64,000 bases of DNA from HXMU1420-13 sp965229525. Lineage in GTDB: Bacteria > Bacteroidota > Rhodothermia > Balneolales > Balneolaceae. The stretch spans positions 1,178,001 to 1,242,000 of the forward strand of contig OZ245886.1 in the NCBI GenBank assembly GCA_965229525.1, written 5' to 3'. Positions within the stretch are counted from its first letter, which is position 1, and every line of letters begins with the position of its first letter. Positions 17,927-27,728 of this stretch are shown in pieces. The notes under the pieces were generated by a model, which was not told the origin of the DNA, did not search any database, and saw only the letters and a list, made by a program, of their open reading frames with translations. A program made the translations under genes and the position numbers.

Positions 17927-19684
17927 ATGCCAAGCAACTTAGATGTAGCCGAAAAATTGAATCTGGTTTTCCAGTTAATGCAACTAGCCGGAGAGAACCG
18001 GTTTAAAGCCATTGCTTTTGATAAAGCCTCTCAGACTATAAAAGGATTGAGTGATGACATAAATACGTACATCGAAAAGCGAACCCTGACGAACATCAAG
18101 GGAATTGGTAAATCCATTGCAGAGGACATCTACGCGTATGCAGAAACCGGCTCAATGCCTGTATTAGAGGCTTTTCAGGAAAAGGTGCCTCTTGGTTTAA
18201 TTAAATGGCTGGATATTTCGGGATTAGGTCCGAAGAACATCCTGAAGATTCATCAGCAGTTTGGAATCACGGAGATTACAGAACTCAAAGAATTAATTGT
18301 TAGTGGTGAATTGGCCAAACTTCCCGGACTTGGTGGTAAATCTGCCGAAAAGATTGCGAAATCTATTGAATGGATGGAAAAATTTGGAGAGCGTTGCAAA
18401 ATTGATGAAGCCACCGTTATTGCAGAATCTATTTATGATAGTTTGAAGGATTTAGAAGGTGTACAGCAAATTGAGGTCGCAGGATCACTACGCCGAGCAA
18501 AAGAAACTATCGGCGATATCGACATTTTGATTGCAGCTGATGAGGAGTTTATTCCTGGACTTTTCGAGGTATTTACAAGTCACGAGCGCGTGACTGAAAT
18601 CCTTGGAAAAGGTGATACAAAAAGCTCTGTGCGGACGGTAGAAGGTCGGCAAGTTGATCTGAGAATTGTTAAACCAGAACACTTCGCTGCGGCTCTGATG
18701 TACTTCACCGGAAGTAAAGAGCATAATGTGGTGATGCGTTCCAGAGCTCGTGAACGAGGCATGAGTTTAAACGAATATGGTCTCTACAAGCTGGATGAAC
18801 ATGGGGAAACCAATTGGGAAGCCAGTCAACCATTTGAAACCGAGGCAGACATTTATAAAATGCTTGGGCTGAACTGGGTTCCACCAGAATTACGTGAAGA
18901 TCGTGGAGAGTTTGATATTTTTGAACATCAGGAAGAACTCGAATTGGTTAAAGATGAAGACATCCGCGGTGTGATTCATGCTCACAGCACCTGGAGTGAC
19001 GGTAAGTTTACGATCAAAGAAATGGCTGATGCCTGCATTGAACGTGGATATGAATATTTAGGGATAACAGATCATTCAAAAACGGCAGCATATGCAGGTG
19101 GACTCACCGAAGATCGTGTGAAAGCCCAGTGGGAAGAAATTGACCAGCTAAACGAAGAGTATAAAAATGCAGGTACCAACTTTGTGATCTTTAAAGGGAT
19201 TGAGTCGGATATTTTAGCGGATGGCAGCCTGGATTATTCTGATGAAGTCCTGGCAGGATTTGATTTCATTGTTTCGTCGGTGCATCAAACACTGGATATG
19301 CCGCGAGAGAAAATGATGGAGCGTTTTCGAAATGCCATTAAAAATCCTTACACTCGAATTTTAGGCCACCCTACAGGTCGACTTCTTCTCAAACGAAATG
19401 GCAGCGATATCGACTTAAATGAACTGATTGCTCTAGCTGCTGAACACAATACTGCCATAGAAATTAATGCTTCTCCCTGGCGACTTGATTTAGACTGGAG
19501 TTTTGGAAACAAAGCCAAAAAAGTGGGTATGATGACCTCCATTAACCCGGATGCTCATAGTATAGATGGAATAGATGTGATGAAGTATGGCGTTAGAATT
19601 GCTCGAAAAGGGAAATATGAAAAGGAACGAGTTTTGAATACCAAATCAGCCGATGAAGTGATGGCGTTTTTTAAGGCGACATAG
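17927..19684 (+). CDS. polX: DNA polymerase/3'-5' exonuclease PolX
   Basis: 585 residues, close to the usual ~570. Order: a helix-hairpin-helix 8-kDa domain (NRFKAIAFDKASQTIK; NIKGIGKSIAEDI; LPGLGGKSAEKI), then the family-X polymerase core with GSLRRAKETIGDIDIL carrying two metal-binding Asp, and VDLRIV carrying the third. From about residue 345 comes a PHP domain (IHAHSTWSDG, GITDHS, GIESDIL, GHPTG, INASPWRLD, NPDAHS), the 3'-5' exonuclease and AP-endonuclease part. Bacterial PolX fills short gaps in base-excision repair. All catalytic motifs look intact. Confidence 0.95.
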   Translation: MPSNLDVAEKLNLVFQLMQLAGENRFKAIAFDKASQTIKGLSDDINTYIEKRTLTNIKGIGKSIAEDIYAYAETGSMPVLEAFQEKVPLGLIKWLDISGLGPKNILKIHQQFGITEITELKELIVSGELAKLPGLGGKSAEKIAKSIEWMEKFGERCKIDEATVIAESIYDSLKDLEGVQQIEVAGSLRRAKETIGDIDILIAADEEFIPGLFEVFTSHERVTEILGKGDTKSSVRTVEGRQVDLRIVKPEHFAAALMYFTGSKEHNVVMRSRARERGMSLNEYGLYKLDEHGETNWEASQPFETEADIYKMLGLNWVPPELREDRGEFDIFEHQEELELVKDEDIRGVIHAHSTWSDGKFTIKEMADACIERGYEYLGITDHSKTAAYAGGLTEDRVKAQWEEIDQLNEEYKNAGTNFVIFKGIESDILADGSLDYSDEVLAGFDFIVSSVHQTLDMPREKMMERFRNAIKNPYTRILGHPTGRLLLKRNGSDIDLNELIALAAEHNTAIEINASPWRLDLDWSFGNKAKKVGMMTSINPDAHSIDGIDVMKYGVRIARKGKYEKERVLNTKSADEVMAFFKAT

Positions 19685-19756
19685 TTAATCATAACTGACC
19701 ACTGATTAACAATTAACGATTTTAACACAACATTTAGTAAAGACTACCAAATTCCA

Positions 19757-20569
19757 ATGAGACTTACTTTTCTACTTCTTTTCGCTTTAATCCTCGGGTG
19801 CACTTCTAACAATGATGATGGACTTGGCCCGGAACATTCCATTACCACAGAAAGTGGGCTGCAATATTACTATCTGAAAAAAGGGGATGGTCCATTTGTT
19901 CAAAAAGGCTCTATTGTTGATACTAAATTAAGTCTCTTAGTTGAAGATGAGTTGATCTGGACTTCTTATGAAGCCGAGGATTCTTTATTCACTTTTATTG
20001 CCGGTGTTTCGGGAGTAATTACCGGATTTGAAGAAATGGCTTTTTTAATGCGTGAAGGTGATAATGTAGTTGCTACTTTACCATATGATATTGCTTATGG
20101 CGAGAATGGAGCCGGCGATGATATCCCTCCTTATGCTACATTAGTGTATGATCGTTATGAAATAGTATCAGTTTCAGAACCCAAAAAAGTACTTGGAGAT
20201 ACTTTGTCTGCTGTATTTCAAGTATCAGGCACAGAAGGTGTGATAAGTACTTATAATCGAATCATAGAATCCGGCGAAGCAGATCACTACCACTCTGATT
20301 TAACACTTCTACAATCGTTATATGCAGATCTTCGTGAAAATGAGCACTACGAGGAACTTGAGACACTGGCAAAGTTTTTTATCACACAAGCGTCCAATGA
20401 ATCTGAAAAAACACTACCTGGATACTATATCGTAGTTTCAATTGAAGACCGGGAAGAATATGACCGAGCCATTGAAGTGACCAACGAATTTCTAGAGGAA
20501 TTCCCTGAAGATCAATGGTTTCAGTCGCGCCTAGCCAGGCTAGAAGAAGCGAAGGCTAATATGGATTAA
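19757..20569 (+). CDS. FKBP-type peptidyl-prolyl isomerase lipoprotein with C-terminal helical extension
   Basis: 270 residues. The leader LLLFALILGCTSN has a lipobox. Residues ~28-135 form an FKBP domain (ITTESGLQYYYLKKGDG, VITGFEEMAFLMREGD, LPYDIAYGENGAGDDIPPYATLVYDRYEIVSV). The ring of aromatic residues is only partly conserved, so isomerase activity may be weak. The last ~110 residues are helical and TPR-like (YADLRENEHYEELETLAKFF; ALEVTNEFLEEFPEDQ-type). It is probably a periplasmic folding helper. A short inverted repeat spanning its stop and the convergent gene's stop (about 20565-20588) is the only candidate end structure. Confidence 0.85.
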   Translation: MRLTFLLLFALILGCTSNNDDGLGPEHSITTESGLQYYYLKKGDGPFVQKGSIVDTKLSLLVEDELIWTSYEAEDSLFTFIAGVSGVITGFEEMAFLMREGDNVVATLPYDIAYGENGAGDDIPPYATLVYDRYEIVSVSEPKKVLGDTLSAVFQVSGTEGVISTYNRIIESGEADHYHSDLTLLQSLYADLRENEHYEELETLAKFFITQASNESEKTLPGYYIVVSIEDREEYDRAIEVTNEFLEEFPEDQWFQSRLARLEEAKANMD

Positions 20570-20581
20570 ATAGTGTGACTA

Positions 20582-21694
20582 TTAATCTGATGTCGTATCG
20601 ATTACCGACCCTGTTTCATACTCAATCCTATTTCCCAATAAATATCCATATGGTTTTAGCTCCGGAATTTCTTCAAAGATTACGCGAAGTATTCCGATAA
20701 AGGGCACGAATAAGATCATTCCAGAAATTCCCCAGACTTCCCCACCAACAATTAATGCGAGCATGGCCATAAATGGATTGATGGATACTTTTGAACCCAC
20801 TATTCGGGGTGAGATGAAATTTCCTTCTAAAAACTGTACTGCTCCGAATACGGCTAAAACAAGCAAAGGGGTGATAATTGAATCACCCAAAAGTAGTGCA
20901 AAAAGCAAGGGTGGTAAGGCTCCAATAATAATTCCGATATATGGGATTACCGCCATCATAGAAGCGAATACTCCAAAAAATATGGCGTGTTCTAAACCAA
21001 TTATTGCGAGGCCTGTTGTGTTTAACACTGCCAGGATTCCAATTACTGTTAATAACCCAACAAGGTAGTTTTGGGTTACATCCTGTACGTTATCCAGAAC
21101 ATCGTCAACACTCGTTCTTTCTTCCCCTTTCGAAAATATCGCGTGAAAGAAATTTTCATACATATTTCTGTAATACAGTAAGAAAAACACAAAAATTGGA
21201 AGTAGTGACATCAAAGTTACGGCACTTGTTGTGGCGCCCAGTAGTGAACTTACAAACTGTCCACTTCGATCTATAATGTTCGAAATCCCCTGTTGTAAAT
21301 AATCTGTTTGCTGTTCTTGTGATAGTCCAACTGTTCCTTCTAAAAAGTCCAGGCCTTCGTTTGCCACTACTTTTAACCGTTCCGTCACTTCAGGAACTCG
21401 TTCAGCAAATTGAACAAATTGTGCTGAAATCAACGAAATCAGACCTGCTATGAAAATTAAAACGAGGGTGATTGTAAGGATGATGCTGAATGCACGCCCC
21501 ATTTTCCAACTTTCAAATTTGTTAACTACCGGGCTTAGTAGCATGGCTAAAAATCCTGCAAACGCGAGAGGCATTAATATGAATTTCCCGTAACTCATGA
21601 TTACGAATAATAGAATTAGCCCAAATAATGTGATGGTTGTTTTGAACCAAAACGGATATTCGACGGGTTGCTTTATTGGATGATGCTTGCTCAA
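20582..21694 (-). CDS. AI-2E (PerM) family transporter
   Basis: 370 residues, the family's normal length. There are about eight hydrophobic helices, with two tightly packed pairs at the start (TTITLFGLILLFVIMSYGKF; LMPLAFAGFLAMLLSP) and a characteristic late segment GLEHAIFFGVFASMMAVIPYIGIIIG followed by ALIVGGEVWGISGMILFVPF. Members include the AI-2 exporter TqsA and Na+/H+ antiporter-like proteins; the substrate cannot be told from sequence. It stands alone on the minus strand, convergent with the FKBP gene. Confidence 0.85.
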   Translation of the reverse strand: MSKHHPIKQPVEYPFWFKTTITLFGLILLFVIMSYGKFILMPLAFAGFLAMLLSPVVNKFESWKMGRAFSIILTITLVLIFIAGLISLISAQFVQFAERVPEVTERLKVVANEGLDFLEGTVGLSQEQQTDYLQQGISNIIDRSGQFVSSLLGATTSAVTLMSLLPIFVFFLLYYRNMYENFFHAIFSKGEERTSVDDVLDNVQDVTQNYLVGLLTVIGILAVLNTTGLAIIGLEHAIFFGVFASMMAVIPYIGIIIGALPPLLFALLLGDSIITPLLVLAVFGAVQFLEGNFISPRIVGSKVSINPFMAMLALIVGGEVWGISGMILFVPFIGILRVIFEEIPELKPYGYLLGNRIEYETGSVIDTTSD

Positions 21695-21735
21695 TGTATA
21701 CCTCGCTAACTATCTAAAATTACTTTCGCTAATCT

Positions 21736-23688
21736 TTATTTTAATAATATCATCTTTTTGATTTCAGTGCCTGCACTGGTTGTCAATTTATAGAAATATA
21801 TTCCGGATGCTAAGCCCACTCCTTCAAACTTTACTGAATATGAGCCTGACGGCAAATACGAATTTTCAAGCTGGGCGACTTCTCTTCCCATCACATCAAA
21901 TACTGATAACGTAGCCAATGTGTTTTTGGCAAGTGTAAAGCTAATGGTGGTGACAGGATTAAATGGATTAGGATAATTTTGGTTAAGTGTAAATTCTAAC
22001 GGGTGACTATCCATTTCGCTATTCAACGTTGTGCTCCCGGCTTCAACAATGCCAATTGCATCAATCCAGATTTCTGCATCTCCCATTGTGTTGGATTCTT
22101 CAACTAATTGAAATACATCTACGGCACTCCAATCGAAATCACCCCGGGGATCAAACCATTGGTTCTCATCCCAGCTTCCCATCTCGGTAAAACTGGATAA
22201 TGGAATCCGTATCTCTTCCCATTCTCCGTCCCAATTTAACTCATCTGGTTCAATTCTCAGATTCATTCGCCAGGGTCTATCACCATCTGCTCCTGTTTTT
22301 GTATCAATGAATCGAATATCAAAGGAGAACGGATCAGTTCCTCGCGTGTAAATCACTAATTCATATCCTTCAGAAACTAGTCGGGTTAGATCTTTATTTG
22401 GGGCAAAATCAAACCCAATATATTCATATTGAGAAGAACCCGACCAATACATGCTATAATCTCCATCGAGCACATGCTCTGCATTATATAGCTCCAACAA
22501 TCCACTATTCACATTACTTGCCCCTCTTACTCCTTGTGCTGTAAAATCAGAATATATATCGAATTCCGTAGAATCTGCTTCAACAACAAACTCCGTTTGT
22601 TCAGGGGTATTAAACCCTAACACTTCGAGAAGTGGAATATTTAAATCATGATCGAAAAGATCATTTCCGCCTTGTTCGTATACCCCAAATCCACCACGAT
22701 AATCCCAAATTGTCCAACTAACGTTATGTTCTGTTAGATAGCTGGCAACAACCTCGTACCAATTTACCCGAGTTTGGTTATCACTATTTGGAATGTACAC
22801 CCCAAACTCGCCACAGAATACGGGAACACCTCTTGTTTCCGAAAAGCCGATGGCGATATCCAATGCATTTTCTACCCATGCTGCGTTCCCTTCGTTTGAG
22901 TAATTATTAAATGCACCCTCAACCCAGGTTCCCGCTAAATCATTAGGTACCGCCGGCATATTGTCTGCATCATAAGGAAATGGGATGCCACTCAGGTTGC
23001 TTAATGATGGATCGGTCCATGTTGCGCCCTGATGAGTTACTACAAATGGATCGTAAAAATGGAAGGTATAAATCAGGTTTGTATCGGCATACTCTGGGAT
23101 AAATTGAAGGCTTCTAAAGCTATTATAATCAGAGGCACCAACAATGATCGTATGCGTGGTATCTACGGATCGAATGGTTTCAATTACTTCGCCCTGAATA
23201 GATCCCCATAAAGAATTTGATATGCCATGCGGTTCATTTAGGATTTCATAAAGCACAAAATCCGATCGATCTTTGTAGTGTTCGGCCATATTTTCCCAAA
23301 CCGGATTTAATATATCTCCAATATTTGGATCAGTAGATACACTTGGATTGAACGTATGATTATCCAGAATAAGGTAGATTTCTAGTTCTTCTGCCCAATC
23401 CACAACCTGATCCAGAAAAAATAGAAAGAGAGGATCCAGTTCGTAATCCGGAGCTCCAAGTGTCATTGAGTGAAGGTTGATTGGAAGTCGAATTACATCC
23501 ACACCCAGAGATTTCACGTCCACAATGTCTTCGTAGGTGTACTTCGAAAAATCTATCTGTCCTGGCGAACCAGCCTGAAACCATTCTGTAAGATTTACCC
23601 CTTTAGAAAAAGGTACTTGTTGTACAGTTTGAGCTTGTGAATTTGCCACAGTTAAAATCAATACAAGGATGGGAAAAATCAGTTTCAT
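21736..23688 (-). CDS. GH5-family glycoside hydrolase with C-terminal carbohydrate-binding-like domain and T9SS sorting domain
   Basis: 650 residues from the ATG at 23688, which gives a clean signal peptide (MKLIFPILVLILTVANSQAQ); an upstream ATG at 23727 would add a non-hydrophobic tail. The catalytic domain (about 25-370) has GVNLTEWF, acid/base E152 in YEILNEPHG and nucleophile E294 in FCGEFGVY, as in GH5 endo-beta-glucanases and mannanases. Residues ~385-560 look like a beta-sandwich carbohydrate-binding module (SGSSQYEYIGFDFAPNK; WIDAIGIVE). The last ~80 residues are a type A sorting domain (NQNYPNPFNPVTTISFTL). It is a secreted polysaccharidase; the exact substrate is not certain. Confidence 0.9.
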   Translation of the reverse strand: MKLIFPILVLILTVANSQAQTVQQVPFSKGVNLTEWFQAGSPGQIDFSKYTYEDIVDVKSLGVDVIRLPINLHSMTLGAPDYELDPLFLFFLDQVVDWAEELEIYLILDNHTFNPSVSTDPNIGDILNPVWENMAEHYKDRSDFVLYEILNEPHGISNSLWGSIQGEVIETIRSVDTTHTIIVGASDYNSFRSLQFIPEYADTNLIYTFHFYDPFVVTHQGATWTDPSLSNLSGIPFPYDADNMPAVPNDLAGTWVEGAFNNYSNEGNAAWVENALDIAIGFSETRGVPVFCGEFGVYIPNSDNQTRVNWYEVVASYLTEHNVSWTIWDYRGGFGVYEQGGNDLFDHDLNIPLLEVLGFNTPEQTEFVVEADSTEFDIYSDFTAQGVRGASNVNSGLLELYNAEHVLDGDYSMYWSGSSQYEYIGFDFAPNKDLTRLVSEGYELVIYTRGTDPFSFDIRFIDTKTGADGDRPWRMNLRIEPDELNWDGEWEEIRIPLSSFTEMGSWDENQWFDPRGDFDWSAVDVFQLVEESNTMGDAEIWIDAIGIVEAGSTTLNSEMDSHPLEFTLNQNYPNPFNPVTTISFTLAKNTLATLSVFDVMGREVAQLENSYLPSGSYSVKFEGVGLASGIYFYKLTTSAGTEIKKMILLK

Positions 23689-23743
23689 AATTAGTTCGAT
23701 ATCAAATTTAAATTCTCTCGATGGCAAGAATGTATAATTATTT

Positions 23744-23768
23744 AATTTGAAAACAGACTTTTCAAATT
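23744..23768. repeat. AT-rich perfect inverted repeat between DUF4153 and GH5 genes
   Basis: AATTTGAAAA (23744-23753) and TTTTCAAATT (23759-23768) are perfect 10-bp arms around CAGAC. It overlaps the stop of the upstream minus-strand gene and lies 56 bases before the GH5 start. It could be an operator for the GH5 gene or a weak terminator. Confidence 0.4.
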
Positions 23769-25578
23769 AATTTGTAAAAACCTGAACATTGATATTCGAG
23801 ACTGTTTCTTGCACCCCAGTTCCTCCACTTACAAAATTGATTAAGAAACCAAGTTCTAATTCATCGTTTGAATATTCTATCATTAACTGTGAAGTTTCCC
23901 ACTTGCTGGAATACCAATCCCCGTTATTGCTTCGATGAAGCTCTTTCAAAAAATCAAGAATCGGAATGTTGATTTCTTTTTCATCAGTAAAAAAAACAAA
24001 TTTCAGCTCATCATTCTTAAAGGTTAATCTGTACGCATTTTCATCGATATACATTGTGTAGGATTGATTAGAAGAATGGAAATCAAAACTGCCAAAGTAA
24101 TAGTCATAGTCATCTACAGATAGTGGGGCATTTGAATCTAATCGATAAGAGAAATTTAGTCCTCGAATTAACCCATTATCAAAAAAACCACTTCCATATG
24201 GTACTCCAAGAAAATCCTCCAGAATGATTCGTTTCGCATCATTAGTATCACTTATTGCATCCATATTATCATCAGCTATCAATTGAGAAAGAGAATGAAC
24301 ACCGTGATTATCAATTAAATACGAAACAATCGATTGAATTTCTATGATTGTACTATCCGGAATTTCTGATTCATTTATTGGAACAGGATTTGAAACCTGG
24401 ATCCCATTTTGTTCGATTAGCTCATTTAACCTACCAAATTGACTTCGCTCGGAGACATTGAAAGCACTAAAAGGTCCCACTGCGCTAAGTAGTACGAAGA
24501 CTGTTAAAGAAATTGGGATCACTTTAATAGATTTTACTTTTGAGAAAATGAAATAACAAACGATATAGGTCAGCCAAACGCCTAAAGTAGCTACAAAAAA
24601 ACGATTAATAGTTACACCATATTCAGAAATTCTTACATAAATGGAGAAAAAAAGCAGAATTAAAAGTGGGATAAGCGCCCGATAATACCACTTAGAAAAT
24701 AGTTGGATCCACTTCTTTCCATCTTCTTCGTTTATCGGATAAAGCAGTAAAAGTGATAAAATTCCTGCAATCGAAAAACTTAACACTAAGTTCGAAACCC
24801 AGCCATTTGGTAACTCCCATTGCAAGATTATTTTTATTAGGTAGGCATACAAAATAACGATGTATACCGTGACCAGCGAAATAAGAACATATTGAACGAA
24901 TACTTTTAGCCCTTTTGGATATTCAATTTCATTTTCCGGAATGGATGATCCTAAAGGTAATCCCGCCAGAAAAAACCAGGTATTAAAAATCCCACCAATA
25001 ATGATGAACAGTGAAGGATAAAATTCTTCATCAATGTTGATTTCGAGTAAAACGTCTGTAGCATACAACGCAACAGTTAATCCTATAAAAAGAGCTGCCG
25101 AATACACACCTGATATCAGAAATCTCAAAAATAAGGTTTTATTGTATTCCCAAAATTGATCGATTCTATTTGATACTAAAAATGGGGCAAATGCAGCAAA
25201 AAGATGGGTTGCCAGGAAGAATAGAAACAGCTGATACCAGACTTCAAATTCGGCATCAATCAAGATGTTATTCAGGTAAAAATAATACCCGATAAGTGCT
25301 ATGGCAGCCGCCCCCTGAAATGGCCAGCCAGTCACTGCTTTTGTTTCTAACTGCTCGAGAAAAACCGTAATAGAGAAGAACCAGGAAATCCCCAAAAAAC
25401 CGACAAATGACAAAGCAAATACCTTCGCTTCCAGAATTTCTGTTGCTCCACTTTGATTAATCAGCCAAACAACCGCGAATGACCCCGTAATTGAGCTTAT
25501 AATTACCAACGGGAATCTCAGGAAGGTGTTAGATGCGGATTCCCATATAATAGAAATTGAAGGAAGAGAAAATTTCAT
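23767..25578 (-). CDS. DUF4153-family integral membrane protein
   Basis: About 603 residues from the ATG at 25578 (MKFSLPSISIIW), which has GGGG just upstream; an earlier in-frame ATG at 25632 adds a polar leader. There are roughly twelve hydrophobic segments to residue ~390, with the DUF4153 hallmark stretch KWYYRALIPLLILLFFSIYVRISEYG. A soluble C-terminal part follows (about 400-603), rich in beta strands and ending VSNINVQVFTN. The family is common in FCB bacteria and has no established function. It ends in an AT-rich inverted repeat and is followed by the GH5 gene. Confidence 0.75.
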   Translation of the reverse strand: MKFSLPSISIIWESASNTFLRFPLVIISSITGSFAVVWLINQSGATEILEAKVFALSFVGFLGISWFFSITVFLEQLETKAVTGWPFQGAAAIALIGYYFYLNNILIDAEFEVWYQLFLFFLATHLFAAFAPFLVSNRIDQFWEYNKTLFLRFLISGVYSAALFIGLTVALYATDVLLEINIDEEFYPSLFIIIGGIFNTWFFLAGLPLGSSIPENEIEYPKGLKVFVQYVLISLVTVYIVILYAYLIKIILQWELPNGWVSNLVLSFSIAGILSLLLLYPINEEDGKKWIQLFSKWYYRALIPLLILLFFSIYVRISEYGVTINRFFVATLGVWLTYIVCYFIFSKVKSIKVIPISLTVFVLLSAVGPFSAFNVSERSQFGRLNELIEQNGIQVSNPVPINESEIPDSTIIEIQSIVSYLIDNHGVHSLSQLIADDNMDAISDTNDAKRIILEDFLGVPYGSGFFDNGLIRGLNFSYRLDSNAPLSVDDYDYYFGSFDFHSSNQSYTMYIDENAYRLTFKNDELKFVFFTDEKEINIPILDFLKELHRSNNGDWYSSKWETSQLMIEYSNDELELGFLINFVSGGTGVQETVSNINVQVFTN

Positions 25579-25645
25579 AGCCCCTTTATTTGTTACCCTA
25601 CAATAAGTTAGCAGAGTTTTTTCTGAATCCAAGTTGATTCAGTGA

Positions 25646-26383
25646 CTAATTATATTCCACGCGATTGATTTCGTTTCCAAGTGAATCGTATTCAACCCAT
25701 GTTCCAGATTCTTCCCAGTTGGTGAACTGTCCATCAGCTCGTAACTGGCCATTAGGATACCAACGTTGAACTTTGCCGGTTCCATTAATCCCAATTGGAC
25801 GGAAGAATCGAGGGGTCCCATCTGGGTAATACGACATACTCACACTGTCGGATCGAACGGTGTAATAGTCAATATCACCGTTGGTATCAAAATAGGTAGT
25901 TAAACTATCTTCCTGAATTTCTCTTGGTTTTTGAGTTGCCGGATTAAAATGTACATGTTGTGTAGCATTCCATGAAATGGATCGTGCACCATTAGAATTC
26001 CAAACCTGACCTGATTTCTCAATAAAATTGGCGTCCATTCCTAATATTCGATTTGGATGCCAATAGCGAAGCCGCTGGACTTTCCCTTCTCTGAACGTCG
26101 CTTCGATATTATAAATGCCCCAATGGAACGTTCTCACAAATCCATTATAAGGAGTTCCGTCTTTCCTATAGGTTAAAATGAGATCTTCATCTAACACCCG
26201 GTACACATTGCTACCATTATCGGTTTCGTTTGTGATGAAGAATTTTGTGGGAACCGGATCTCCGTTTGCCGTTCGAAATATTAGATCAGGATATTCGTCC
26301 AGGAAATAATGATCAGGCTCTGCTTGATGCACACAAGAGAGCCCAACGAAAACAAGCACGAGGTATATCCTTTTAAATCGCAC
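25646..26383 (-). CDS. MORN-repeat-like lipoprotein
   Basis: 245 residues. The leader LVLVFVGLSCVHQ contains a lipobox. The body has repeated short strands of the MORN_2 / YwqK type: TYRKDGTPYNGFVRTF, KVQRLRYWHPNRIL, MSYYPDGTPRFFRPIGING, VQRWYPNGQLRADGQF, GTWVEYDSLGNEI. Proteins with these repeats are widespread in FCB bacteria; some are annotated as antitoxins of YwqJ, but no toxin gene is next to this one. Its start overlaps the stop of the cyclophilin gene by one base, so they form an operon. Function unknown. Confidence 0.65.
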   Translation of the reverse strand: MRFKRIYLVLVFVGLSCVHQAEPDHYFLDEYPDLIFRTANGDPVPTKFFITNETDNGSNVYRVLDEDLILTYRKDGTPYNGFVRTFHWGIYNIEATFREGKVQRLRYWHPNRILGMDANFIEKSGQVWNSNGARSISWNATQHVHFNPATQKPREIQEDSLTTYFDTNGDIDYYTVRSDSVSMSYYPDGTPRFFRPIGINGTGKVQRWYPNGQLRADGQFTNWEESGTWVEYDSLGNEINRVEYN

Positions 26384-27264
26384 TATTGATTATACGTGTA
26401 ACCGTATTCAGCTTCGATTTCAGACCTGTCCATAGTCTCAACGCGTACCGACATGGTAATGTCTTCTAGTGGTCGATCTCTTTCATCTGCAGTTTGCACA
26501 ACAATCTGATCAACAATTTCTAGTCCTTTTATCACCTCGCCAAAGACGGTGTAATTGCCATCTAGAAAAGGTGCCCCACCAATTTCTGCATAATTAGCTC
26601 GTTGTTCCTCGGTGTATGTAGATGGGATAAATCCTTCTGTTGCGATTGGTTCAATCGCTGCAATATTGGCCTCAACACTATCCACCATTTGATTTTGCAT
26701 GAACCCTCTTAGTTTTTCTAGAAGTGCCGCTTGTTCCGGAGCCTGAACATATTTTCTAATCATATCCTGCCTTGCAAACTCATTGCGTTGCGCCTGCATC
26801 TGGTCTAATTCTATGCTTGCAACAGGTCTGCCCTGCACGATATAAAACTGTGACCCACTACTTCTGCGTTCCGGGTTTTGTTGATCTCCGAGTCGTGCAG
26901 CGGCCAATGCTCCTTTTTTATGAACGAAATCATTATTGAACTCAGCTTCAAGTGTATAGCCCGGACCGCCCTGCCCATCATTCATTGTGTTATCATCTTT
27001 GGAGTTTGGGTCTCCACCCTGAATCATGAAGCCCTCCATAATTCGATGAAATGTGGTGCTATCGTAAAAACCTTCTCGGGCTAATTTCAAAAAGTTGTCT
27101 TTGTGTTGTGGAGTTTCATCATAAAGAACTACAGTTATTTCACCATATTCGGTAGTTATGATAGCGATGTCATCTGTTTTGCTAGCATCATCTTGCCGAC
27201 TACAAGAAATGAAAACAAGTAAAATAACTGCGATGGAAAGAATTTTTTTCATTAATGGGTTCAT
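26383..27264 (-). CDS. Cyclophilin-type peptidyl-prolyl cis-trans isomerase lipoprotein
   Basis: 293 residues (289 if the ATG at 27252, MKKILSIAV, is used). The lipobox is FISCS. The cyclophilin fold is clear: ITTEYGEITVVLYDETP, FYDSTTFHRIMEGFMIQGGDP with the catalytic Arg, GALAAARLGD, SSGSQFYIVQG, then FGEVIKGLEIVDQI. An insert of about 80 residues (VASIELDQMQAQRNEF ... TYTEEQRANYAEIGG) sits in the middle, as in other FCB lipoprotein cyclophilins. It is probably a periplasmic protein-folding catalyst. It is the first gene of a two-gene operon with the MORN-like lipoprotein. Confidence 0.9.
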   Translation of the reverse strand: MNPLMKKILSIAVILLVFISCSRQDDASKTDDIAIITTEYGEITVVLYDETPQHKDNFLKLAREGFYDSTTFHRIMEGFMIQGGDPNSKDDNTMNDGQGGPGYTLEAEFNNDFVHKKGALAAARLGDQQNPERRSSGSQFYIVQGRPVASIELDQMQAQRNEFARQDMIRKYVQAPEQAALLEKLRGFMQNQMVDSVEANIAAIEPIATEGFIPSTYTEEQRANYAEIGGAPFLDGNYTVFGEVIKGLEIVDQIVVQTADERDRPLEDITMSVRVETMDRSEIEAEYGYTYNQ

Positions 27265-27332
27265 TTATTTTTCATGTAATTTTGCGATGCTAAACATACG
27301 AAAGAAACCTTAAACCTTTAGCCAACATTTCT

Positions 27333-27728
27333 ATGCATATCGACCATATCGGCATTGCTGTTGCAGATTTAGAAGCTGCCGTTAAAACCTACGAAACCGT
27401 ATTAAATACCACGTGCTCAAAACGCGAAGTTGTAGAGTCTGAAAAAGTAGAAACTGCATTTTTTCAAACTGGGGAATCAAAAGTTGAATTACTTGGCGCC
27501 ACTAGTGAAGATTCGGTAATTGCAAAGTATGTAGCAAAAAAAGGTCAGGGGTTACACCATGTAGCTTTCGAGGTTGAGGATATTTTTGCAGAGCTTGATC
27601 GCCTACGATCTGAAGGGTTTACCATATTAAACGAACAACCTAAAGACGGTGCTGATAACAAGCTCGTTGCGTTTGTGCATCCAAAAGATAATGCAGGTGT
27701 GTTGGTTGAATTATGCCAAAGTAAATAG
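27333..27728 (+). CDS. mce: Methylmalonyl-CoA epimerase
   Basis: 131 residues, a normal length. Two VOC-fold halves are present. Metal ligands are visible: H5 (MHIDHIGIAV), E52 in VELLG, H76 in GLHHVAFEV and E126 in VLVELCQ. The enzyme interconverts (2S)- and (2R)-methylmalonyl-CoA, linking propionyl-CoA or odd-chain and branched amino-acid breakdown to succinyl-CoA. No mutase or carboxylase gene is nearby. Its stop codon abuts the convergent GH31 stop with no gap. Confidence 0.93.
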   Translation: MHIDHIGIAVADLEAAVKTYETVLNTTCSKREVVESEKVETAFFQTGESKVELLGATSEDSVIAKYVAKKGQGLHHVAFEVEDIFAELDRLRSEGFTILNEQPKDGADNKLVAFVHPKDNAGVLVELCQSK

